Positions 1-5,127 of a stretch of DNA of 6,354 nucleotides are shown here, piece after piece. The stretch comes from Dehalococcoidales bacterium (lineage in GTDB: Bacteria > Chloroflexota > Dehalococcoidia > Dehalococcoidales > RBG-16-60-22), in assembly GCA_030628245.1 (NCBI GenBank), contig DAOVRI010000102.1:1-6354 (forward strand), written 5' to 3'. The notes beneath the pieces were generated by a model. The model ran no database searches. It was not told the origin of the DNA and saw nothing but the letters and a program-made list of their open reading frames with translations. Position 1 is the first letter of the stretch. The number at the start of each line of letters is the position of its first letter. The translations under genes were made by a program, and so were the position numbers.

Positions 1-424
1 CACCCTGAACAACTTCCTGGGTCAATTCCTCCTGTATTTCTACAGGTAAATTGGCGATTACCCCTTCAATCCATTGCTGTACCCGCAGGATACTCTGGCT
101 GATGAAATAAGGGGCGCTTTCTACCAGTTTAATTGAAGCATCGACGACAGCCGTAACCACGACATAGGTGAAACCACCGATAATGGCAATAAGCAGTATA
201 AAAGCGACTACTACGGAAAAGACCCGTTTGAAACCCGACCATTTTTTACGGGGAGGTAACTTCTTTTCCAGCCAGTTTACCAGCGGTATTAAAAGGTAGG
301 CAAGGACCAGCCCGATGGCAAAAGGAAGCACGAAGGTTCTCAACAGGTAGAGAACCCAGATAAATATAATGATACCCAGTACTAAAGCTACCAGGCGCCA
401 GTGCTTAACTAATGCATTCGTCAA
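1..424 (-). CDS. AI-2E family (PerM-like) membrane protein, N-terminal part
   Basis: The gene runs off the left edge, so only the first 141 residues are visible. They hold a hydrophobic segment at about residues 8-38, a short basic loop containing KKLPPRKKW, and a second hydrophobic segment at about 62-88. A soluble amphipathic stretch then begins (SAPYFISQS, QQWIEG, then an acidic EIQEELTQE). This layout of paired N-terminal helices, a short basic loop, two more hydrophobic spans and a periplasmic-type helical domain fits the AI-2E transporter/PerM family (multi-pass inner-membrane proteins, usually about 350 residues). Some members export small molecules or act as Na+/H+ antiporters; the substrate cannot be told here. 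The start is a TTG directly preceded in frame by two TAA stops, so no upstream start is possible; the ribosome site is weak. It lies 58 bases after the YtxH-like gene on the same strand and is probably its last operon partner. Family call is good, function unknown. Confidence 0.8.
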   Translation of the reverse strand, partial: MTNALVKHWRLVALVLGIIIFIWVLYLLRTFVLPFAIGLVLAYLLIPLVNWLEKKLPPRKKWSGFKRVFSVVVAFILLIAIIGGFTYVVVTAVVDASIKLVESAPYFISQSILRVQQWIEGVIANLPVEIQEELTQEVVQG

Positions 425-482
425 TTATTACGGCACTCAACTATCTATCTTGGGCATACAAAGAAAGGGCCTTTATCTTGCC

Positions 483-740
483 TTATTCTTCCTTAGTCCC
501 GAATTTGCTTCTCACTCTCTTCCCGGCCTCTAAAGCCGCTTCCTTCGCTTTTTCGGTTACTTCACCCGCTTTTTCTTTAACTTCTCCCGCTTTTTCTTTA
601 ATTTCTCCCGCTTTTTCTCTCAATAGCACCCTGGTCTCCTTACCGGCTTTAGGCGCGTAGAGAAAGCCGATAGCCACACCAGTGATAGCGCCAATGAGAA
701 AACCGATGGCAAAGCTGCTTCCAGAATCTTTATCACCCAT
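483..740 (-). CDS. YtxH-like small membrane protein
   Basis: An 85-residue protein with a Gly/Ala-rich hydrophobic segment at about residues 9-28, followed at once by YAPKAGKETR (28-37), the hallmark of the YtxH family (compare FAPKSGKETR). After that comes a highly charged helical tail. The tail is built from near-perfect 7-residue units (EKAGEIK, EKAGEVK, EKAGEVT, then EKAKEAA) and ends in a basic then acidic stretch. The likely topology is one membrane anchor with a long cytoplasmic amphipathic helix. YtxH proteins are linked to general stress regulons in Bacillus but have no defined biochemical role. An open frame extends upstream, but ATG 740 is chosen because AGGAGGAAG lies 6 bases before it and the family motif begins there. 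Only one base separates it from the stop of the DUF948 gene, so the ribosome site is inside the end of that gene and the two are likely translationally coupled. Confidence 0.87.
   Translation of the reverse strand: MGDKDSGSSFAIGFLIGAITGVAIGFLYAPKAGKETRVLLREKAGEIKEKAGEVKEKAGEVTEKAKEAALEAGKRVRSKFGTKEE
542..625 (-). repeat. 21-bp tandem repeat inside the YtxH-like gene
   Basis: Four consecutive 21-bp units lie at 542-562, 563-583, 584-604 and 605-625. All share the core CGCTTTTTC (plus-strand reading). Units 2 and 3 differ at only a few bases; units 1 and 4 are more diverged. Each unit encodes seven residues of the form EKAGE[IV][KT], so the array is in frame and any gain or loss of units would keep the reading frame. 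Seven residues make about two helix turns, so the array is expected to form a regular charged amphipathic helix. The DNA similarity includes third positions, which suggests fairly recent duplication rather than only selection on the protein. Confidence 0.8.
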
Positions 741-741
741 T

Positions 742-1026
742 CTAATCTTCCTCCTTCTTTTTGGTAAACTTACTAACCATGTCGACTGCCTGCCGGATAC
801 CCTGAACGAAAGCGGCCACCTGGGACAGAGGCTTAACCACTTCATCTTCAATACAGGAAGAGATATTCTCCACGGTACTGGTAGTTGTTTTAACGGACTT
901 TATTATAGGTTGAATTTTTACATAAAGGATTAAAGCCAGTACCGCCAGGATGATAACGGCTATCGCCGCACCAAGGCCGAAAATGCAAATTACCAGGTCA
1001 CGGAACCATACAATATCCACGCTCAT
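742..1026 (-). CDS. DUF948 domain membrane protein
   Basis: A 94-residue protein with a single N-terminal membrane segment at about residues 11-36, followed by YVKIQPIIKSVKTTTSTVENISSCIEDEVVKPLSQVAAFVQGIRQAVDMVSKF and a charged KKKEED tail. The pattern, with the helix followed by a Thr/Ser-rich amphipathic stretch and a V.KPL segment, is that of the DUF948 family, which often sits next to YtxH genes in Gram-positive and Chloroflexota genomes. Its biochemical role is not established; it is probably a membrane-anchored coiled-coil-like protein. The start ATG has GGGGGTGA immediately upstream (1027-1034). The stop lies one base before the YtxH start, so the two proteins are probably made together and may interact (inference). 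The preceding phosphatase gene ends 76 bases upstream, so a separate promoter for this pair is possible but not clearly seen. Confidence 0.82.
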   Translation of the reverse strand: MSVDIVWFRDLVICIFGLGAAIAVIILAVLALILYVKIQPIIKSVKTTTSTVENISSCIEDEVVKPLSQVAAFVQGIRQAVDMVSKFTKKKEED

Positions 1027-1102
1027 TCACCCCCATTTCTAATAATTACTATAAGCATTGTAACCCCCCTGGCCCGCTCTGTAAAGAGAGCCCTGCTAAA
1101 AA

Positions 1103-1738
1103 TTAGAAATCGCTTGAAGGAATGCCCTCAACAGACTTTAAATATGAGGTATCATTGTGGCTGGCAAGCACCACTCTGCCATCACCACAATTAAAACGGG
1201 TAATACCACCTGTATCCAGTCTTATATTCCAGAAGTGAGCATTACCCAGCCCCAGCAGATTACAGATAAGCACCTTGTTCACGACACGATGCGACACGAA
1301 GACAATCTTCCCCTCCCCACATCTCATCACTGCGTCCTCCACGAAAGGCATGACCCGGCTCCTGACTTCTTCCAGGCTTTCACCACCGGGGATTCTCACC
1401 TGCTCGGGAGTGTCCCGCCAGTCCTGGTAAAGCTCCGGGTACTTTTCTTTCACCTCCCGATGAGACAAGCCCTGCCACTCCCCGTAATCGAAATCGATAA
1501 GGCTCTGGACGATGTTTACATCCACCGCCCGGGGTTGGGCGATAGCCTCGGCGGTCTGCACGGCACGTTTCAACGGGCTGGAGTAAATAAAATCGATTTT
1601 CTCACCGCTCAGGTAATCACCCAGCAGCTCCGCCTGCCGCAACCCGGTCTCGTTCAAACCGACGTCCGCCCGGCCACGGAAGATTTCACCCGTATTCCAA
1701 TCGGTCTCGCCGTGTCTTGCTAAAATTATTTCTACCAT
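1103..1738 (-). CDS. Histidine phosphatase family (phosphoglycerate mutase-like) protein
   Basis: A 211-residue soluble enzyme of the histidine phosphatase superfamily. The catalytic motif ARHGET is at residues 7-12, with the phosphorylated histidine at H9 and phosphate-binding R8. SSPLKRAVQTA (53-63) supplies R58. DYGEWQG (84-90) supplies the likely proton donor E87. VSHRVVNK (148-155) supplies the second histidine, H150. In the last motif Arg replaces the Gly of the common VSHG. Length and motif order match the small cofactor-independent phosphatases (alpha-ribazole phosphatase CobC, phosphoserine phosphatase PspA, GpmB-like). The substrate cannot be fixed from sequence, and no cobalamin or serine genes are nearby. 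The start is ATG 1738 (MVEIILARHGE); the ribosome site is poor (an AGG within GAGTAGGT), and the start codon lies in a predicted hairpin. It sits 56 bases after the DUF4342 gene and is probably cotranscribed with it. Confidence 0.9.
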   Translation of the reverse strand: MVEIILARHGETDWNTGEIFRGRADVGLNETGLRQAELLGDYLSGEKIDFIYSSPLKRAVQTAEAIAQPRAVDVNIVQSLIDFDYGEWQGLSHREVKEKYPELYQDWRDTPEQVRIPGGESLEEVRSRVMPFVEDAVMRCGEGKIVFVSHRVVNKVLICNLLGLGNAHFWNIRLDTGGITRFNCGDGRVVLASHNDTSYLKSVEGIPSSDF

Positions 1739-1768
1739 GCAGACCTACTCTAACGATGGTAGAGAAAT
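1728..1768 (-). promoter_or_regulatory. Hairpin covering the start of the phosphatase gene
   Basis: ATTTCTACCAT (1728-1738) and ATGGTAGAGAAAT (1756-1768) are inverted copies that differ by a two-base GA insertion, with a 17-base loop between them. In the leftward transcript the downstream arm contains the AUG of the phosphatase gene and its first codons, and the loop holds the only purine-rich stretch that could act as ribosome site. Folding would hide the start codon. Seen: the complementarity and its position. Inferred: an effect on translation. No riboswitch family is recognised. Confidence 0.4.
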
Positions 1769-1794
1769 AGATGCTGGTGCAATCCCGGACCGCC

Positions 1795-2049
1795 CTATTT
1801 CTCTTCTTCCTTCTCCACCTCTATGGTGCACTCGGTCACCAGCGCCGCAAAGGCACCGATGGCCGCCAGTACGGGTGCGGCCAGAATGCCCGCCACGGCC
1901 ACCGGCGCGCCGATGGTAAGTGGAATGTCAAACACCGTCCTTCCGTCATGCAGCAGGCGCACTCTCCTGACATTGCCTTCACGTATCAGCTGTTTTACCT
2001 TTTCCACCACCTGGCTGCCTGATACCGTGAACCTTTCACTCTCGGCCAT
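1795..2049 (-). CDS. DUF4342 domain-containing small protein
   Basis: An 84-residue protein. The N-terminal half, ERFTVSGSQVVEKVKQLIREGNVRR, is the typical opening of the DUF4342 family (a helix with VEKVK..I.EGNVRR). A short beta-like stretch with HDGRTVFDIPLT follows, and then a hydrophobic Ala/Gly-rich segment at about 45-72 (IGAPVAVAGILAAPVLAAIGAFAALVTECTIEVE). The C-terminus is acidic (EKEEEK). The hydrophobic part may be membrane-associated. The family has no known function; the conserved basic N-terminal helix is notable. An in-frame GTG lies two codons upstream, but it falls inside the ribosome site GAGAGGTG, so ATG 2049 is preferred. It is the first gene of the leftward unit, about 15 bases downstream of the predicted transcription start, with the phosphatase gene following after 56 bases. 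Confidence 0.82.
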   Translation of the reverse strand: MAESERFTVSGSQVVEKVKQLIREGNVRRVRLLHDGRTVFDIPLTIGAPVAVAGILAAPVLAAIGAFAALVTECTIEVEKEEEK

Positions 2050-2061
2050 AATCACCTCTCG

Positions 2062-2082
2062 CTTAACTGAATATTAGTTAAG
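2062..2082. promoter_or_regulatory. Inverted repeat, candidate operator
   Basis: CTTAACT (2062-2068) and AGTTAAG (2076-2082) are perfect 7-bp inverted arms separated by 7 bases, GAATATT. The centres are about 1.3 helical turns apart, a spacing that suits a dimeric regulator. The element covers the -10 and probable start point of the leftward promoter and lies about 30 bases upstream of the -35 of argF. Repression of the leftward genes, perhaps with an effect on argF, is inferred. The sequence does not match a repressor site I recognise. Confidence 0.45.
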
Positions 2083-2100
2083 TATTTCGTTTCGTGTCAA
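2071..2100 (-). promoter_or_regulatory. Sigma70-type promoter for the leftward genes
   Basis: Read on the minus strand there is a perfect -35 TTGACA (plus positions 2095-2100), an 18-base spacer, and a -10 TAATAT (2071-2076, four of six consensus bases). The expected start point is near 2064, giving a leader of about 15 bases with GAGAGGTG before ATG 2049. The spacer is one base longer than ideal, and the -10 lies in the centre of an inverted repeat. Confidence 0.6.
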
Positions 2101-2111
2101 GTCCGCCGCTA

Positions 2112-2139
2112 TTGAATAAACCGTTTTTCGTGATATACT
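2112..2139 (+). promoter_or_regulatory. Sigma70-type promoter for the argF operon
   Basis: TTGAAT (2112-2117) matches four of six -35 bases. A 16-base spacer follows, then TATACT (2134-2139), five of six -10 bases, preceded by TGA, giving an extended -10 (TGn). Transcription would start near 2146, leaving a very short leader of about 15 bases that holds the ribosome site. This leaves no room for a leader peptide or attenuator. Confidence 0.65.
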
Positions 2140-2149
2140 GGTGGCATAC

Positions 2150-2155
2150 GGGAGG
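2150..2155 (+). promoter_or_regulatory. Ribosome binding site fixing the TTG start of argF
   Basis: GGGAGG is followed by five bases (ttaac) and then TTG at 2161. There is no ATG in this frame until codon 27, inside the conserved part of the protein. The strong site and its ideal spacing therefore settle on the TTG start. Confidence 0.75.
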
Positions 2156-2160
2156 TTAAC

Positions 2161-3102
2161 TTGAACAGCAAAGATTTTCTTTCCATCTCCGACCTCACCC
2201 CCGAGGATATCCGACGGCTCATATCCAATGCCGCGATTATGAAGGCAGAGGGCTGGAGCTCCCTGCTCAGCGAGAAGGTGCTGGTATTGATGTTTGAAAA
2301 ACCGTCAACAAGAACGCGGGTGAGCTTCGACATCGCCATGCGGCAGATGGGAGGACACTGCCTCTACCTGTCTCCGGAGGAAGTCGGCCTGGGAAAACGT
2401 GAGTCGGTCCCCGATGTCGCCCGGGTACTCAGTCGCTATGCCAATGCCATCGCCGCCCGCACCTTTTCTCACCAGACCCTGGCGACTCTGGCCAGGTACG
2501 CCGATATACCCGTAATTAATGCCCTGTCCGACCTGGAACATCCGTGCCAGGCTCTGGCCGATATTCTGACGATTCACGAGCACAAGGAAACGCTCGAGGG
2601 CTTGACCCTGGCCTTTATCGGCGACGGCAATAATACGGCACACAGCCTCATGCTGGCGGCTTCCCTCAGCGGGATGAACTTCCGGATAGCTTCTCCCGGC
2701 GGCTACCAGGTCGAGGAAGGAATATTGCAGCAGGCTCAAGAATACGCCGCCGAAAGCGGCGCGGAGATATACTGCACGGAAGAGCCGCGCCAGGCGGCTA
2801 CCGATGCTGATGTCATTTATACCGATGTCTGGGCCAGTATGGGGCAGGAGGCCGAAGCCGAACATCGACGTAAGATATTTGCCGCTTATCAGGTAGATGA
2901 GAAACTGCTCTCCCTCGCGAAGGAAGACGCCATATTGATGCACCCCCTGCCCGCCCACCATGGCGAGGAGGTAGCCGAGAATATTATCTACTGCCCGCAG
3001 TCGGTGGTCTTCGACCAGGCTGAAAATAGATTGCACGCCCAGAAGGCGCTGCTGGCGGAAATGCTGGGCGGCCTGGAGATACCACTGCCCGATTACCATT
3101 AA
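2161..3102 (+). CDS. argF: Ornithine carbamoyltransferase
   Basis: A 313-residue cytoplasmic enzyme, usual length for the family. It transfers the carbamoyl group of carbamoyl phosphate to ornithine to give citrulline in arginine synthesis. The carbamoyl-phosphate motif is STRTR (49-53), and SDLEHPCQ (123-130) supplies the HPxQ loop. The ornithine side is marked by GDGNNTAHSL (154-163) and D222 with SMG (226-228), which separates it from aspartate carbamoyltransferase. The C-terminal signature reads HPLPAHHGEE (261-270): most OTCases have HCLP, so the cysteine that contacts ornithine is Pro here. As the SMG loop is intact, OTCase remains much the best call; N-acetyl- or N-succinylornithine transcarbamylases are less likely. 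The start is TTG with a strong ribosome site. It is first in an operon, with the next gene 13 bases downstream. No other arginine genes are in the window. Confidence 0.95.
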   Translation: MNSKDFLSISDLTPEDIRRLISNAAIMKAEGWSSLLSEKVLVLMFEKPSTRTRVSFDIAMRQMGGHCLYLSPEEVGLGKRESVPDVARVLSRYANAIAARTFSHQTLATLARYADIPVINALSDLEHPCQALADILTIHEHKETLEGLTLAFIGDGNNTAHSLMLAASLSGMNFRIASPGGYQVEEGILQQAQEYAAESGAEIYCTEEPRQAATDADVIYTDVWASMGQEAEAEHRRKIFAAYQVDEKLLSLAKEDAILMHPLPAHHGEEVAENIIYCPQSVVFDQAENRLHAQKALLAEMLGGLEIPLPDYH

Positions 3103-3115
3103 AGATGGAGGCAAT

Positions 3116-3769
3116 ATGTTTAGGAATATTATAAGTCGCGGCTGGTATCCGGCTTTAATAACCGCCATAGCCGTCGTCAGTCTGGTCTACGATTTATCAA
3201 TCAATATCATAATACCGGTTCTGGTGGTCATTCTATGCATCGGGCTAATCGTAGCCATCATCAACGCCAGGAAGAATCAACTCGAGTTACAATCGGTGAG
3301 GCTCACACAGATGGCCTCTTATTTCAACCGGCGTTTCATGGGCAATTCGTCGCTTTCCATCTTTGCCGTGATAGACAACCTCTTCAGCATCGAAAATCCC
3401 CAGATATGGGAATGGGCCAGGGGCTGCGAAATGGCGCATCGTGTCTTCGACTCGTGGTCGGACCACTTCGCCACCAGGGTGGAAACCGACCTCAGGAACC
3501 GGAGGTACTCCACCTTTTTACACACCCACCTCAACGAGTTGTGGGCAATCAACAACCACTATTATGATTTCACGGACCAGTTCTGCGAAATAGTCGATAA
3601 GTTTGAAGTCCCCAACGATGTAATAGAGCAGTATAACCGATTTGTTACGGAGTATAACGCCTTCGTGGAGAACTTCCGTAACACTATTATGGAGTTGAAA
3701 ACTATCGCCCGGACGCAGATTGAAGCCCCCAGCGTGAAACTGGCCCGTGAGCTGCCCGGAAAGAGATGA
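3116..3769 (+). CDS. Unrecognised two-helix membrane protein
   Basis: A 217-residue protein that I cannot assign to a family. Two hydrophobic segments at about residues 10-27 and 29-50 form a likely membrane hairpin with only a very short turn (DLSIN) between them. NARKNQ follows, placing the rest in the cytoplasm by the positive-inside rule. Residues 55-217 look soluble and largely helical, rich in aromatic and charged residues (for example FNRRFMG, IWEWARG, FDSWSDHF, NNHYYDF, EQYNRFVTEYNAFVENF). It shows no catalytic motif, repeat or signal peptide cleavage site. The start ATG has TGGAGG (3106-3111) four bases before it. It lies 13 bases after argF, and its stop overlaps a possible upstream start of der (ATGA at 3766), so it is clearly in the operon and not a spurious frame. 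The uncertain part is its role, which the neighbours do not reveal. Confidence 0.85.
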   Translation: MFRNIISRGWYPALITAIAVVSLVYDLSINIIIPVLVVILCIGLIVAIINARKNQLELQSVRLTQMASYFNRRFMGNSSLSIFAVIDNLFSIENPQIWEWARGCEMAHRVFDSWSDHFATRVETDLRNRRYSTFLHTHLNELWAINNHYYDFTDQFCEIVDKFEVPNDVIEQYNRFVTEYNAFVENFRNTIMELKTIARTQIEAPSVKLARELPGKR

Positions 3770-3813
3770 CCCCCCTCCATTTGACCGAATATTCCAATGG
3801 AAAGAAAATATCC

Positions 3814-5127
3814 ATGATCAGACCTATTGTCGCCATCGTTGGCCGGCCTAATGTCGGCAAATCCACTCTCCTCAACCGGGTTGTGGGTAAACCTCTGGCT
3901 ATCATCGAGGATATGCCGGGGACAACCCGTGACCGCAATCTGGCCGATGTCAACTGGCAGGGGGTCGAATTTACCCTTATCGACACCGGCGGTCTGGAGA
4001 TGGAGCCCGATACTACTATCGCTCAGGGTATCAGGGCGCAAATAGAGACGGCCATCAGCGATGCTGACGTTATCATCGACCTGGTAGACGTCATCGATGG
4101 TCTAACACGGTCTGATTTTGAAGTCGCCGATATGCTCCGCCGCACTAACAAGCCGGTACTGCTCGTGGTCAATAAGGCCGATAATGACCGGCTGGAAATG
4201 GAAGCCCTGGAATTTTACGAACTGGGACTTGGAGAACCCATGGCTATCAGCACCCATCACGGCCGTGGCGTTGCCGAACTACTGGACAGGATAGTCTCCC
4301 TGCTGCCACCCCCACCACCCACCGAGTCTAAAACAGAAGCAACCAAGGTAGCCATCGTCGGGCGACCCAATGTGGGCAAGTCGATGTTATTAAACGCGCT
4401 GGTAGGCGATAAGCGGGCCATTGTCGACGATATCCCCGGGACCACCCGCGATGCCGTCGATACGCTGTTTGACTTTAACGGCCAAAATGTGTTACTTATT
4501 GATACGGCCGGCGTCAGACGGCGGGGACGGGTGAAAGCCGGGGTAGAACGTTACAGCGTCATCCGTACCCTGCGGGCGATTGACCGGGCCGATATTGCCC
4601 TGCTGATTCTCGATGCCACCGAGGTGGTGACCACCCAGGACACACATATTGCCGGGTATATCCAGCAGGCCACCAAGGGCATCGTGATTATCGTTAATAA
4701 GTGGGACCTGATTGAAAATAAAGACATAGCCGGATGGAATAAATTCATCAGGAGCCAGTTTAAGTTTGCCTCTTACGCACCGATATTATATACTTCGGCT
4801 AAATCAGGACAGGGAGTAGAGAGAATCATGCCTCAGGTAAGCCAGGTCTACCAGGAGAGGCTTAAAAGGTTATCCACCGCCACGGTAAATAGCGTCGTCC
4901 AGCAGGCGGTTGTTTCCCACAACCGACCGAGAAGTCGGACCAAGCAACTGAAGGTCTTCTACGCCACCCAGGCGGAAGTTAACCCGCCAACCTTTGTCTT
5001 CTTTACCAACGACGCCAGACTAATCCACTTCTCCTACCGCCGCTATCTGGAAAACAAATTACGCGAGGCATTCGGCTTTTTCGGTACACCGCTTCGTTTG
5101 ATTTTCAAGACAAGGGGTGAATCATGA
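3814..5127 (+). CDS. der: Ribosome-associated GTPase Der (EngA)
   Basis: An essential tandem GTPase needed for late 50S subunit assembly. With the start at 3814 it has 437 residues, the usual length. The first G domain has GRPNVGKS (10-17), PGTTRD (35-40), DTGG (57-60) and NKAD (120-123). A short linker with five prolines (165-169) follows. The second G domain has GRPNVGKS (183-190), PGTTRD (208-213), DTAG (230-233), NKWD (295-298) and SAK (328-330). The C-terminal KH-like RNA-binding domain spans about 352-437 and ends with the typical GTPLRLIFKTR. The frame is open from an ATG at 3766 whose ATGA overlaps the previous stop. That would add 16 residues (MTPLHLTEYSNGKKIS) unlike the family, so ATG 3814 (MIRPIVAIVGRP) is preferred, with GGAAAG nine bases upstream. 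Its stop overlaps the start of plsY by ATGA. Confidence 0.96.
   Translation: MIRPIVAIVGRPNVGKSTLLNRVVGKPLAIIEDMPGTTRDRNLADVNWQGVEFTLIDTGGLEMEPDTTIAQGIRAQIETAISDADVIIDLVDVIDGLTRSDFEVADMLRRTNKPVLLVVNKADNDRLEMEALEFYELGLGEPMAISTHHGRGVAELLDRIVSLLPPPPPTESKTEATKVAIVGRPNVGKSMLLNALVGDKRAIVDDIPGTTRDAVDTLFDFNGQNVLLIDTAGVRRRGRVKAGVERYSVIRTLRAIDRADIALLILDATEVVTTQDTHIAGYIQQATKGIVIIVNKWDLIENKDIAGWNKFIRSQFKFASYAPILYTSAKSGQGVERIMPQVSQVYQERLKRLSTATVNSVVQQAVVSHNRPRSRTKQLKVFYATQAEVNPPTFVFFTNDARLIHFSYRRYLENKLREAFGFFGTPLRLIFKTRGES

Noticed and set aside
425..482. Possible terminator or small RNA between the YtxH and AI-2E genes
   Set aside because: Only a tight AAAGG/CCTTT palindrome with no loop is present, and no U run follows; nothing is supported here.
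412..660. Plus-strand open frame over the YtxH gene
   Set aside because: Its serine/phenylalanine repeats (SPAFSL) are the mirror of the YtxH tandem repeat and the real gene is on the minus strand.
1076..1091. GCTCT/AGAGC hairpin between the phosphatase and DUF948 genes as a terminator
   Set aside because: The stem has only five pairs and, in the leftward transcript, is followed by a G-rich stretch, not a U run.
1027..1102. Promoter for DUF948-YtxH
   Set aside because: TATAGT is present on the minus strand, but there is no acceptable -35 at the right distance, so it is not listed as a feature.
1157..1723. Plus-strand open frame opposite the phosphatase gene
   Set aside because: The minus strand carries all catalytic motifs of the histidine phosphatase; this frame has no domain.
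2112..2131. ArgR-type ARG box over the argF -35
   Set aside because: TGAATAAA resembles one half-site, but the second half (ATTCA-like) is missing, so arginine control through ArgR is not supported.
2305..3168. Long minus-strand open frame opposite argF
   Set aside because: It lies antisense to a clear argF, has no ribosome site or recognisable domain, and arises from codon bias of the true gene.
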